Counted from the first letter of the stretch, positions 1-10,600 are shown. The stretch: 22,004 nucleotides of DNA from Lachnospiraceae bacterium (GCA_017542725.1 JAFXWR010000215.1:1-22004); one strand, 5' to 3'. Notes: generated from the letters alone by a model not told the origin. Translations and numbers: made by a program.

Positions 1-38
1 AGCAATATTATTAGTTAGTGTAAAAGTATGAGGTTGTC

Positions 39-1049
39 ATGCATAAATATTTAAGAGCAGTTGGCTTTAGCGAATTCGTAAGAAAATCGCAGGTTGACGA
101 TTTCTTCAAGGAAAATTTGAAAGATGAAAATTTAATAAGTACTTATATTACACAAGATATGAGACTTTGTGGTCAGTATAATTTGCCAGTTTGTAATGGT
201 GCTGGGATATCTGTAATCGGTGAGCAGGAGAAAGATCAATTAGCGCTCATTGATTTTTATTATCCATATCTTAAAGGATATGATTATACTTTGATACAAG
301 AATGTACTATAGAAAAACATAGCGATAAAGAATCCTATGCAGGCATAATTGATGACTATAGACTAGGCATAGCACTTATCTTTTATCTCACAAATGGAAA
401 TGTTTACAATAGCCTCATAAAAAAACACAAAATAAGTGATATTAAAATTGATAAGATATATTTATCTGCTCTTTCTGTAAGTGGAAGAATTATACTTCCT
501 ATCGATAAGAAAGAAATTTCGGGCAATGAGTTTAATGACAAGAGTAAAATAAATCCAAATTATGAGTATGATGATATAGATGATGAGGATGATGAATAAG
601 ATGACTACGAAGATTCACCAATTACTACAAGAATAATTGGTGACATGGATGATTTTTCAGAAGGCATAGGTGGTAAGCCTATAAGCATAGGTATCGGAAT
701 AAAACTACCAAGAAATCCAATTGGCTACCAAGAAAGCAGGTTGAAGAATGAAGATTTGTATTCTATAGTTGAGACAAGCCTTGTACCATATGGGATAGAA
801 TGCGACAAGTATCAGATCGTTGCAGAGATTATAAGCGTAAATAGAAAAGTAAACCAATATACTAATGAGACCATGGTTGAGATGAGAGTAGATACTATGG
901 GATTACAATTTAATCTCATGATCAATGAGAAAGATTTGGATGGAGAGCCACTTCCTGGTAGAAGATTTAGAGGCGTTATTTGGCTTCTTGGCGAAGTTGA
1001 ATTCTTGACAAAATTTGAAGAAAAAGGTAAGGAAGAGCCAAAGCAATAA
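39..1049 (+). pseudogene. DUF3881 family protein, interrupted by an in-frame stop codon
   Basis: The N-terminal half starts with the typical MHKYLRAVGFSEF and carries EKHSDKESYAGI and LGIALIFYLTNG; the C-terminal half has VPYGIECDKYQIVAEI and DGEPLPGRRFRGVIWL. Together they match the layout of the DUF3881 family, whose function is unknown. The halves are in the same frame: codon 187 is TAA (597-599), in a run of Asp/Glu codons, and the frame then stays open through DDYEDSPITTRIIGD to the methionine at 645 and on to 1049. One base change would restore a 336-residue protein. A downstream start at 645 has no clear ribosome site, so two separate genes are unlikely. The start at 39 has GAGG five bases upstream. 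The 3' end overlaps the convergent DUF1461 gene by 74 bp. In bases 2-31 one frame is open and ends in TGA at 29-31, which could be the tail of an upstream gene. Confidence 0.8.
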
Positions 1050-1677
1050 GCATAGCTATAGCAATCCTTAGGCCATAAGTCATAAATATTTTTTCTGGTA
1101 GTAGACAAATGATATAGTCTTCATTTGGGTCAAGCAACCACAAGTCATTTGTAAATAATGTCTCATGAAATTTAGTAAAGAATACATCAAAGTTATTACT
1201 TGCAAAAATTATTAGAGCTATAAGAAATACTGCAACGATTGATAGAGTTCTAAGATATGTGGATTTAAGTTTTTTAATTGGATTGTCAAGTTTTTGAACT
1301 TTAAATAATGAAGAGATACATATTATAATTGCTACAAATGAAACATTTCTGAAATTTATAATTAGATTTCTAACATCGGCCATATGTATTTTTGATCTAA
1401 GGCTATAAAACTCTGTAACCACATTGTCAATTGTAACTTTAGTTTCAAGAAACTGAAGTTTACCGGAGATGTATTGCATAAGTTCTTTTGATAAGTTCTT
1501 TAAATCAAGATCGGACAAAGTGAATGGAAGATTTTTGTAAGTTTCGTTTTTGATTATAAGTTTGTATAATCCGTCTTTATCTAAAAAGCATACTAGATAA
1601 AAAGCGGCAAACAGCATAAAATATATTATTGAAAGTGAAAATAATATTAAAAATATATTGTTAAATTTTTTATTCAT
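976..1677 (-). CDS. TIGR01906/DUF1461 family integral membrane protein
   Basis: The 233-residue protein has four hydrophobic segments, at about residues 8-30, 108-125, 144-160 and 203-222. A large extracytoplasmic loop lies between the first two. The C-terminal stretch FTKFHETLFTNDLWLLDP followed by LLPEKIF is the signature of the TIGR01906/DUF1461 membrane family, whose biochemical role is unknown. I place the start at the ATG of MNKKF (1677) because AAGGAG lies seven bases upstream on this strand. A longer reading from 1776 would have to translate through that site and has no support. The gene runs against both neighbours: its 3' end overlaps the DUF3881 gene, and its start is 22 bp from the lipoprotein start. 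A good promoter for it lies inside the lipoprotein coding region (1748-1776). Confidence 0.8.
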   Translation of the reverse strand: MNKKFNNIFLILFSLSIIYFMLFAAFYLVCFLDKDGLYKLIIKNETYKNLPFTLSDLDLKNLSKELMQYISGKLQFLETKVTIDNVVTEFYSLRSKIHMADVRNLIINFRNVSFVAIIICISSLFKVQKLDNPIKKLKSTYLRTLSIVAVFLIALIIFASNNFDVFFTKFHETLFTNDLWLLDPNEDYIICLLPEKIFMTYGLRIAIAMLIALALPYLFLQILSRIQLRQEAK

Positions 1678-1699
1678 ATAAAACTCCTTGGAGGTAATC

Positions 1700-2788
1700 A
1701 TGAAAAAATTTAGAAAAGTGTTTTCATTGCTAATCTGTACTATTACTATTTTAACTTTAATTTCGTGTGGAGTCAATAATTCTTCAACTCAGTCTATGAT
1801 GCTTAGGGCAGAGACTACTGCGGCAGCAATGTATGCTGGGGCAGGATTCGGAAGAGCAAATGCTAAGCTGGCTGCTGTGAATGACATTGCGGTAGAGGAG
1901 ATGGACTTTGATGGAGCAAAATATTATACTACGGCTGATAGTAGTGGCAGTACAAGTGATAGAAAAATAATAAAAACTGTAGATTTAAATACAGAGACAA
2001 AAACATTTGATGAGTCAATAGAATGGCTTAAGTCTTATGTGGCAAGTTTTGGTGGTATTATTGATAATTCTTATGTTGATAGTGGAAACATCAACAACAA
2101 GAACTATAGAAAGAATGCAAATTTTAATGTGAGAATACCTGCCACTAAACTTGACTCGTTTTTAAGTAAGATTGGCGACAAGTTAAATATTACATTTAGA
2201 CAAGAAAATATATCGGATATAACTGATGAATACTCTGATACAGAGTCTAGACTTAAAAGTCTTAAGATAGAAGAAGAAAGTCTCAACGACATGCTTAAGA
2301 AGGCAAAGAATGTAGAAGAGATGATTAAAGTTGAGGATAAACTTTCATCTGTTAGAACTGAAATTGAAAACATAACTAGAAGACTGAATAGATTTGATAA
2401 GCAGATTACATATTCGACTGTCCATATCAATATATCAGAAGTAAAAGATTTGACTGAACCTCAAGTACCAGAAGATGATTTTTCTAAAGAGACACTCTTA
2501 AAACAATTAAGAAAGAATTTTACTGAAGCAAAAAGTTTTGTTATGAGACTTGGTGCAAATATATTTACTCACATACCATGGATTATTCTAGGACTAGTAG
2601 CTATCTTATTGATCCTCATAGTATCAGCAATATTTAAGGCTTTGTTTGGAAAGAAAAATGAAACTGAGTTAGATAATAATATTGCTAAGAGTTATGAGAA
2701 TATGAAAGTCACAAGTGACGACAAAGAAAAAGAAAAATCAAAAGAAGACGAAGTAGAAGTTGAATTCTACCAAGAAGAGAAAAAATAA
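1700..2788 (+). CDS. DUF4349 domain lipoprotein with C-terminal membrane segment
   Basis: The 362-residue product begins MKKFRKVFSLLICTITILTL and has a lipobox ending ISC at Cys23, so it is likely a lipoprotein. From about residue 90 to 245 it carries a DUF4349 domain: a beta-rich start (IKTVDLNTETKTFDESIEWL), SFGGIIDNSYV, NVRIPATKLDSFL, then a helical coiled-coil hairpin (SRLKSLKIEEESLNDMLKKA, VEEMIKVEDKLSSVRTEIEN) and ITYSTVHINI. A transmembrane segment lies near residues 290-312, and the tail is Lys/Glu-rich. This is the usual DUF4349 layout; the function is not known. The ATG at 1700 is chosen because GGAGG (1690-1694) lies five bases upstream; an in-frame TTG at 1688 is less likely. Its promoter must lie inside the opposing DUF1461 gene; TTGAAA at 1629 with TATATT at 1654 is a weak candidate. 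Confidence 0.82.
   Translation: MKKFRKVFSLLICTITILTLISCGVNNSSTQSMMLRAETTAAAMYAGAGFGRANAKLAAVNDIAVEEMDFDGAKYYTTADSSGSTSDRKIIKTVDLNTETKTFDESIEWLKSYVASFGGIIDNSYVDSGNINNKNYRKNANFNVRIPATKLDSFLSKIGDKLNITFRQENISDITDEYSDTESRLKSLKIEEESLNDMLKKAKNVEEMIKVEDKLSSVRTEIENITRRLNRFDKQITYSTVHINISEVKDLTEPQVPEDDFSKETLLKQLRKNFTEAKSFVMRLGANIFTHIPWIILGLVAILLILIVSAIFKALFGKKNETELDNNIAKSYENMKVTSDDKEKEKSKEDEVEVEFYQEEKK
1748..1776 (-). promoter_or_regulatory. Sigma-A-type promoter for the DUF1461 gene, inside the lipoprotein gene
   Basis: Read on the minus strand, TTGACT (1776-1771) is followed after exactly 17 bp by TAAAAT (1753-1748). This gives a start near 1741 and a leader of about 64 nt before the ATG at 1677. It lies over the codons for the signal peptide and lipobox of the opposing lipoprotein. 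It matches the consensus well, but the function is inferred. Confidence 0.55.
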
Positions 2789-2808
2789 TTGTAGGACTAA
2801 GATAACAT

Positions 2809-2835
2809 GTAGGGCGAATGCTTGCAGAGCCCTAC
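2809..2835. repeat. Small hairpin element between the lipoprotein and rluA-family genes
   Basis: The arms GTAGGGC (2809-2815) and GCCCTAC (2829-2835) pair perfectly over 7 bp. Inside the loop there is a smaller dyad, TGC-TT-GCA. No T-run follows, so it does not look like a terminator. The shape recalls small dispersed palindromic elements of Firmicute genomes, but a single copy in this window cannot prove that. Confidence 0.4.
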
Positions 2836-2846
2836 TCTACAAATAT

Positions 2847-3773
2847 ATGGAAAGCAGTGTGAGAAAATTATTATATGTAGTACCAAGAAACTTTGACGGC
2901 AAATACCTCAAAGATTTTTTGGCTGCTCAAGGTTTTTCTCAAGAACTCATAAAACACATAAAGAAAACTCTAGGTCTTGATATGTTTCATATATTGTCAG
3001 CTGGAGAAGAAATTAGAATTGATATTATTGAAGACGAAAGTTCTGATATTGAGCCAAATCCTAACTTGCAATATGAGATACTATACGAAGATGAAGATAT
3101 GATTGTTGTAAATAAACCTGCCGACATGCCTATCCACCCATCACAAGGCAATCACTTAAACACTCTTGGAAACGCTCTTGCAGCTCACTTCAACAATAGA
3201 AACTTCGTATATAGACCAATAACAAGACTTGATAGAGATACAAGTGGTGTATGCCTCATAGCAAAAAATAAATTCTCTGCAGCAATATTTTCAGAACACA
3301 TCGCTAAAAATTTAATTAAAAGATCTTATCTTGGTATCGTAAAAGGTAATGTATATAATGCTCTTCATATAAATCCAAATCTTAAATCTATAGAACATTT
3401 AAATGACCTAACTGATCTTGAACTAGTAATTGATTCGCCTATAAAAAGAGTTGACGACTCCACTATAGAAAGATGCATAGCTCCAGATGGTGAAGTGGCA
3501 ATTACAAAGGTGTTTGCTATAAGATATATAAAAAAATATGATGTGTCCCTATGTAAATTCATATTGCTAACAGGTAGAACTCATCAAATTAGAGTTCATA
3601 TGAAGCACATTGGATTTCCAATTATAGGAGACTTCCTATACAACCCGGATTATACACTAATAAAAAGACAGGCTCTACACTCAAGCGAGTTACTTATGAA
3701 TCATCCTATTACTCACGAGATGATGAGGTTTGATGCGAAAATACCAAATGACATAAATGAAATTATAAGATAA
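2847..3773 (+). CDS. RluA-family pseudouridine synthase
   Basis: This enzyme converts specific uridines in rRNA or tRNA to pseudouridine. The N-terminal ~65 residues look like the usual small RNA-binding (S4-like) region (YLKDFLAAQGFSQELIKHIK, LSAGEEIRI). The catalytic domain shows ILYEDEDMIVVNKPADMPIHPS near residue 78, the active-site motif RLDRDTSGVCLIAKN (Asp129 is the expected nucleophile) and LTGRTHQIRVHMKHIGFPIIGD near the end. At 308 residues the length is normal for the family. The target site cannot be read from sequence. I use the ATG at 2847; a GTG at 2859, with GGAAAG upstream, is also possible. The 58-bp gap from the lipoprotein suggests possible co-transcription. The stop codon sits at the foot of a terminator hairpin. 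Confidence 0.88.
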   Translation: MESSVRKLLYVVPRNFDGKYLKDFLAAQGFSQELIKHIKKTLGLDMFHILSAGEEIRIDIIEDESSDIEPNPNLQYEILYEDEDMIVVNKPADMPIHPSQGNHLNTLGNALAAHFNNRNFVYRPITRLDRDTSGVCLIAKNKFSAAIFSEHIAKNLIKRSYLGIVKGNVYNALHINPNLKSIEHLNDLTDLELVIDSPIKRVDDSTIERCIAPDGEVAITKVFAIRYIKKYDVSLCKFILLTGRTHQIRVHMKHIGFPIIGDFLYNPDYTLIKRQALHSSELLMNHPITHEMMRFDAKIPNDINEIIR

Positions 3774-3804
3774 AAAAATGGATGGGGTAACCCATCCATT
3801 TTTT
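3773..3804. terminator. Bidirectional terminator between the rluA-family gene and rfbC
   Basis: A perfect 14-bp stem (3773-3786 with 3791-3804) encloses a GTAA loop. The A-rich left arm and T-rich right arm allow it to end transcription from both sides. The stop codons of both convergent genes (3771-3773 and 3803-3805) touch or lie in the stem. Confidence 0.88.
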
Positions 3805-4366
3805 ACGAGCCCGGTTTTAAATCTTTGAAATAAGGATGCTTTGTATCTTTCTCTGATAGCAGGATTTTAAAATCAGGGTCATCTGGTATCGGCCACTTAA
3901 TATTCAAATCAGGATCGTTATACATTATGCCACCTTCATCATTTGGATGATAAAAATCTGTAACTTTATAAGAGAAGATAGCAGTGTCTGACAAAACCAA
4001 AAATCCATGAGCAAAATTTTTTGGTACATAAAACATGGTATTGTTATCTTCCGTGAGTTCTACACCATAGTGCTTTCCATAAGTAGGAGAGTTCTTCCTT
4101 ATATCAACGGCTACATCAAAAACTTTCCCCTTAAGACAACGAACAAGTTTTGATTGTGGATAGTTTATCTGAAAATGAAGTCCTCGAAGTACGCCATTAC
4201 TACTCATAGATTGGTTGTCCTGCACAAACTCTTCAGTTATACCCATTTTGATAAAATCATTTTTGTTATATGATTCAAAAAAATAACCTCTAGCATCTAA
4301 AAAAGGTTCATATTTTATGACCTTTAAATCTTTGATTCCTGTTTCTATTATACTAAATTTTCCCAT
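3803..4366 (-). CDS. rfbC: dTDP-4-dehydrorhamnose 3,5-epimerase (RmlC/RfbC family)
   Basis: This cupin enzyme epimerises C3 and C5 of dTDP-4-keto-6-deoxyglucose in the making of dTDP-rhamnose for surface polysaccharides. The 187-residue length is normal. Family motifs are clear: EPFLDARGYFFESYNKNDF, VLRGLHFQ (His64, the expected catalytic base), the following Lys73, KVFDVAVDIRKNSPTYGKH, YVPKNFAHGFLVLSD (His120), and Tyr133 in FSYKVTDFY. The partner genes rfbA, rfbB and rfbD are not in this window, so it is a lone copy here; a related sugar-nucleotide epimerase remains possible. No ribosome site precedes the ATG. A TACAAT box ends six bases before it, which suggests a leaderless transcript. 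Confidence 0.88.
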   Translation of the reverse strand: MGKFSIIETGIKDLKVIKYEPFLDARGYFFESYNKNDFIKMGITEEFVQDNQSMSSNGVLRGLHFQINYPQSKLVRCLKGKVFDVAVDIRKNSPTYGKHYGVELTEDNNTMFYVPKNFAHGFLVLSDTAIFSYKVTDFYHPNDEGGIMYNDPDLNIKWPIPDDPDFKILLSEKDTKHPYFKDLKPGS

Positions 4367-4372
4367 AATTGA

Positions 4373-4382
4373 ATTGTAGCAT
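4373..4382 (-). promoter_or_regulatory. Extended -10 promoter of rfbC
   Basis: On the minus strand the sequence reads ATGCTACAAT, an extended -10 (TGnTACAAT) with the TACAAT box at 4378-4373. The start codon is at 4366, so the expected transcript start is at or next to the A of ATG. No good -35 is visible. The same ten-base pattern recurs at 18691-18700. Confidence 0.45.
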
Positions 4383-4463
4383 AGATTAAGTATAAATTAA
4401 AGAGAAAAAGGCATTATTCCTCTATTTTATGCATAAATTTAATAGATTTTTAGGTTTTAAATG

Positions 4464-4575
4464 TTGTAATAAGGGTCTAAAGTATTGTAAAATATATGTT
4501 AAGATAAGCTGTTTTTTACACCAATTTTTGGCATCATCGTCTAAAGTATTGTAAAATATATGTTAAGATAAGCTG
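4464..4575 (+). promoter_or_regulatory. Tandem duplicated promoter region of the giant surface-protein gene
   Basis: A 37-bp sequence is repeated perfectly at 4475-4511 and 4539-4575, offset by 64 bp. Each copy holds TAAAAT (4488-4493 and 4552-4557). Each TAAAAT has a -35-like hexamer 18 bp upstream that lies just outside the repeat: TTGTAA (4464-4469) and TTGGCA (4528-4533). This fits two tandem promoters with leaders of about 125 and 60 nt. The repeats could equally be paired regulator sites. The whole 260-bp gap between rfbC and the giant gene (4367-4626) holds only promoter-like sequence. Confidence 0.5.
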
Positions 4576-4626
4576 GCTTTTTGTTGCTATTTTGATGAGA
4601 AAGTCATGTTTAAGGAGTTATATGTT

Positions 4627-7600
4627 ATGGTATTAAAATTAAAGAAAAGGGTTGCAATTATTTTGATTATTGCTATGGCATTTACAAATGTAGGATTTAC
4701 TACATTGGCTTCATCTATTGAGCTAACTATTAAAGCTGTAAGTGATAGCAGCAAGGAAGAATCAAAAGTAAAATATTATGGGGAAAGTTTGAGTGAGAAC
4801 GCAAACATTATTATAGAAAAAAATATAGTTGAAGAGCCCGAGGAAGATGGAGATGTAAATGAAGAACCAGAGTTAGATGAAGAGGAATCACAGGTAGAGG
4901 AATCATCTGAAGAAGAAACATATGAAGATGAAACTTCTGTGATAGAAACATCTGGTAATAAAGAAACTGAAAGTAGTGGTGATGAGACGGAACAAGTAAC
5001 CGTAGAGAATGAGAGTATAGATGATACCGAAACTGTAGTCGAAAGTGAGAGTACAACCGAAAGTGAAGATATGACTACAACTGGGAGTGAATCTATAGCT
5101 GAGAGCGAAAGTGTAGAAAATGATGAAAGTATAATTGCAAGTGAAAGCATAGTAGAAAACAAAGGTATAATAGAGAGAAAAAGTGAAGTAGCTAGTGAAA
5201 GTGAAATAGAGGTTGTAGTTGAGATAAAGATTGCCACAGAAAGTGTAATAGCTAGTGACAGTGAGATAGAAAGCACATTCGAAGAATTAGTAGCAAGTGA
5301 TAGTGAAGCAATACTAGCGACTAATTCAAATTTATTATTGGGTGAAGTGAATGATTTAAATGACAAATTATTAGGAGTAGGAGATAAATATATATTACCT
5401 GCAAATTGGACAAAAGGAAGTGGCATTACTAAAAAACGTATTGATAAAATTGAGATATTATACTATGGGAAAGATGCACCTGAATGGTATAATATTTCAT
5501 GGAATATTGAAGGTAGCAACGGGCTTAGAGCATATAAAAAATCGTCATACATATATATATGGGCATCAGAAGATAAAGATATTTATTTAGCGCCTGATGC
5601 TTCATATACTTTTAGCGGTGATGAAGAAGACAGGTTTTCAGTACTTACTAGTATAGATGGTCTTGATCATATTTATACTAGTGATACAACTAATATGTCA
5701 CATATGTTTGACGGGGCGAGTAGTCTTTTAAGTATAGATGCTACAAATTTTGACACAAGAAATGTAACTGATACATCATACATGTTTAATGCTTGTAACA
5801 AATTGAGTTACATATATGCAACCGATCTTTTTAATGTAAGTAATGTAACAAATTCAGAGGAGATGTTTAGAGATTGTGTAAGCTTAAAATCAAAAGAGAT
5901 GAATGGTGACTTTGATGAATTAGTATATGATGCAACTAAGACAGATAAAGAGAGAGCATTTTGCAAGGTTGCTTTTGACATAGACTACGGTGGTTCACTT
6001 CGTAGAAAATATAACAACAATGGATACTTTACCGATAACAACTATAGGATTACAGGCAATTGGTTTGATGGTATCACAGGTGGCAATAAAGATGATGTAA
6101 AAACAATTAGATTTGATAAGTATGATGATCCTATACCATCTGGCACAAGATACATCTTGCCAGATTCATATGGACTCGCCGTATACTATGACAACGCAAC
6201 TGCTACTTTCCATCCTGATAAGGATCGACCTATTTATATGAATGGCGGAGATGATTCGCGATACTTTGCAGATTTTTATAATCTTACAAGTTTTGAAAAC
6301 TTAAATTATCTAGATACAAGCCATGCTGCCACTTTCAAATATGCTTTTGCAAGTTTAAGAAGTCTTGAAACTATTGATGTGTCAAGCTTTGTTACAAACC
6401 ACATAACAAGTTTATATGGTGTGTTTGAAGGTTGCACAAACTTAAAAGAAATTAATGGCATAGGCAAATGGGACACAGGTTGGGTTTGGGTTAGCTCTTT
6501 TGCTTTTAAAAACTGTAGTAGCCTTAAAGAATTAGATTTAGGAAACCTATATTATCATATATATGATACTACTGAAATGTATAATCTTTGCACAAGTCTA
6601 GCAACTATTTATGTAAACAACCGAAATTTTTCAGCTATTGCACAAAGAAGCGGCAATATGTTTAATCGTTGCGATAGTATAATTGGTGGACAAGGAAGTA
6701 GATTAACATGGGGAACTCAAACTAACTTTTGGAGTGCACAGATAGATGGTCTTTTTGGTCGGTCTGGATTTTATACTGAATATAGATTAGTTTTTAGACC
6801 AGGTTGGTATGAACCAGAAGAGAGCAACTATCCTCCTAGTGACATAACTGAGATAATTTTCCTAAACAAAGGAGATTCTGCACCTACAACTTATGACTCT
6901 ACTTGGGAACTGCCAAAAAGTTTTGGGCTAGTTGCTTATCGTGTAGGCTCTAAAGTTTATATACATAGAAGTAATAATCTTGAGCTATACCTACCTACAA
7001 ATATCAGGTATCTATTTAGTAATCCTGATCCAGCACTTCAGTTTACAAGTCTAGAAAAAATTGTGAATCTTACTTCACTTAATGCTATTGTAGTAGACGA
7101 TGCAGATCATATGTTTGATGGTGCAAGTAGTTTAAGAGAAATAGACTTATCAAATTTCTTTACTGAAACTTTAAGAAATACTAGATACATGTTTGCTAAT
7201 TGTAGTAATCTTACTACTATAAAGGCATCTAATATCTTCACTTTGGATGAAGTAGAAAGTCGCTGCGAAAACATGTTTGATGGATGTATTAGTCTTGTAG
7301 GAAAAGATTCAAGTGGTAATGAAGGAACTGGTACTTATTCTCGCTACAGTGAATCAAATCCAAAAGATACAACTTGTGCAAAGATAGAAGAGAATTATGG
7401 AGATAATCACGGATATCTTACTGATAGCAACTATACCATTAACATAGATTGGAACAAGGATATAGATGATAATGTAATAATTGATAAAGCAAATGTAACC
7501 AAAATAACTTTTAAGAAAGGTGGAGATGCACCTAGTACTTATGATAATACATATTTTATAAAAGATGGAAATGGATTAGAAGGATACATAGTAAATGGAA

Positions 7601-10600
7601 CGGAACTAATAATTTATGCAAGAACTGGCAATAGATCAATATATCTAACAAGAAATGCTAAAAATATTTTTAAAGATACTACTTCTCTTACTACGATAGA
7701 CTCATTTAAAAATGTGTCAACAGAAAAAACAGTTGATATGACAGGACTTTTCCACAACGCAAAGTCTCTTACAAGTATTGATTTAAGCAACTTTAATACT
7801 AATAGAGTTGCTAGTATGTCATATATATTCTGTGGAATGAACTCACTTACGAGTCTTGATTTAAGTAGATTTAATACGAGCCTTGTAGAAGATATGTCTC
7901 ATATGTTTGATGGAGCATCTTCTCTTACAACTCTTGATGTAAGTAGCCTTGATACAAGTCATGTCACTGATATGTCATTTATGTTTAAGTCTATGACAAA
8001 CTTACAAAATATAGATGTAAGTACTTTTGTTGTGTCACAAATCCCTAAACTTGAAGGTATGTTTGCCGAAATGGATTCAATAGAGTTTCTTGACTTATCA
8101 ACATTTACAGGCGGACTTCCGGATGATCCTTTTAGCTTCAATAATACTTATAAAATGTTTGAGGGCTGTGATAATCTTAAAATTATAGATATCACTTATT
8201 TTAGTGCCAACTGGGGTGCAGATGCTGGATATATGTTTATAAATCTACCAGAGCTTACAACTATACACTGTAAATATAATTGGAGCGTTGCTAAGTCTGG
8301 AACATTAGTATTTTACAATTGCCCTAAACTTGTTGGAGGCGAAGGCACATCATATGCTGCCCGTGGTCAACAAGATAGAACTTATGCACGACCAGATAAA
8401 TATGACGGAGATCCAAGCAGATTAGGGTATTTCACTGCACCGGTTTGTAGACTAACAAAAGGATGGTATGTTGGCTCTGGTCTTAATCCAGAGCAAATTA
8501 CAAGTGTAACTATACATAGTTATGACCCGGGAACTTCAGGTCCTATTTATGACATACCTTATTCAAATGGTCTTAAAGGAAGAAAAGTTGATGGAGGAAC
8601 AGATATATCTATATTCCCAATAGAATCTGGTAGAGGTATAACTTTGGGATCAAGTGCAGCATATCTTTTTAGTAGTGAAACAAACAAGTTTACATCTCTA
8701 ACTAGTGTAACAGGTTTTGAGCATGTATACTCAGGAAACTTAGTTACTACTTCTCACATGTTTGATGGGGCATCAGCACTAACAAGTATTGATTTATCAT
8801 CACTTAATGTAAAAAATGTTACCAACATGAGTTATATGTTTAATGGGACATCAGCACTTACAAATATCAATATGAGTAGTTTTGATGTAAAAAATGTAGG
8901 TGATATGAGTTATATGTTTAGTGCAGCTTCTTCATTGACTGAACTTGATTTTACAAATTATGATACAAGAAGTTTAATTAATACAAGTTATATGTTTAAA
9001 GGTTGCACAAATCTTGCTACTATAAAAGTAACTGATGATTTTGATATGTCTGGTGTCTTGTATAGTGAAAATATGTTTGACGCTTGTACTAATCTTTTGG
9101 GAAAGGATATTGACAGACTTGATGGAGAAGGAGAATATTCACATTATAATGACTCTAATCCAAAGGATAAAACACTTGCTATCATAGAAGAAAACTGTTA
9201 TGGACATCATGGATATTTTTCTGATTATAACTATAGACTTAAGCCAGGTTGGTATTATAAAGACGGCACAATAGATGAATCTGATTCTCCAGAAAATATT
9301 AGTAAAATCATATTTGCTTCAACGAGTTCTGCAGAGCCTACTACTTATGATCATACCTGGGATATATATAATAGTAATGGTCTTAAAGGATATAGACAAG
9401 GTAACACTGTCACAATATATGCTCCTACGACAAGGACAATTTATGCAAGTAAAAACTCACTAAGATTATTTGCAAACTCAACCTATATGTCTCCTAACTT
9501 CAGCAAGAGTTTCGGTTGGAGTTGTGGCGGCGTTGAATTTGAAAACTTATATATGTTAAATACAAGTAAGGTTCAAGATTTCTTTGGTGCGTTTAAGTAT
9601 GTTGAGTTTAAGCCAGGAACTGTAAGTTTTGAAACTTTTGATACAAGTAGAGTTACTAACTTCTCAAATATGTTTGGCGAAGGTCCACTTATTGTATCAA
9701 ATACAGATGTTCCTAGTCCTCCAGGTGCAGAACTTTTTGGTCATAATGAAAATGTAGATTTAGATATTTCGTCTTTCAACACAAGCAGTGCATCTAACTT
9801 AACAGCAATGTTTAATAATGCCGGCTTTAAGTCTATAAAACTAAATGATAATTTAGTCAATTCAAGTGCAAGAAGTATAAAATCTATGTTTGCTTATGCA
9901 TATAATATTGACAGTATAGATGTAAGTGGTTTTGATATTACATCACTTGAAGGCAATGGCATAGAATACTTATTCCTTGGTTGTAAAAAACTTGTAGAAC
10001 TTAATCTTTCAACTATGGATACTCGTAGTATAGGAAGCTATGAGGGATTATTTGTAAATTGCGAAAACCTTGAAAGAATATATGTATCTACTAAGTGGAA
10101 AGAAATATCAGGTGTAAGTCATAATGTGTTTACTGGATGCTATAAACTTGCTGGTGATGCAGGAAGTACTAAGGCAAGTATAGCTGAGATCACATCAGAA
10201 TATGAAAGTAATTCAGATAGATTTGCAAGAGTAGACTGTGGCATAGAGGATATTGACTATGCAGGACTATTCAGCGATACTTCTTATGTTTTAAGACCAG
10301 GTTGGTATAAATATCTTAACTCAAGCCATAATTATAACACAAGAAGTTTAACATCAATTAAATTTGTACCTTATGGCGAAGCTATTATGAGTAATCCGGA
10401 TTATGACTGTGAATTGCCAGATTCATTTGGACTTAGAGCTTGTAGAAAAGGTGGAAACGTAGAGATATATGGATATGAGAATAATGGTATAAGAGCTGCC
10501 GAGAATAGCAAGGCATTATTTTCTGATGTGGATAAATATGCGGAAAGCACATGGGTTAATGATTATGGTATGCGAGAAGTAACTGTTATTGAGAACTTAA

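Noticed and set aside
645..1049. Independent small gene starting at 645
   Set aside because: No good ribosome site. It is in frame with the upstream half and continues the same protein family.
1678..1776. Longer DUF1461 protein starting at 1776
   Set aside because: The extra 33 residues overlap the proposed promoter and the ribosome site for 1677, and the true N-terminal membrane segment begins at MNKKF.
4776..5426. Long minus-strand open frame (Ser-rich) opposite the stalk of the giant gene
   Set aside because: It is the mirror of the Glu/Ser codon bias of the stalk, with no start signal or recognisable domain.
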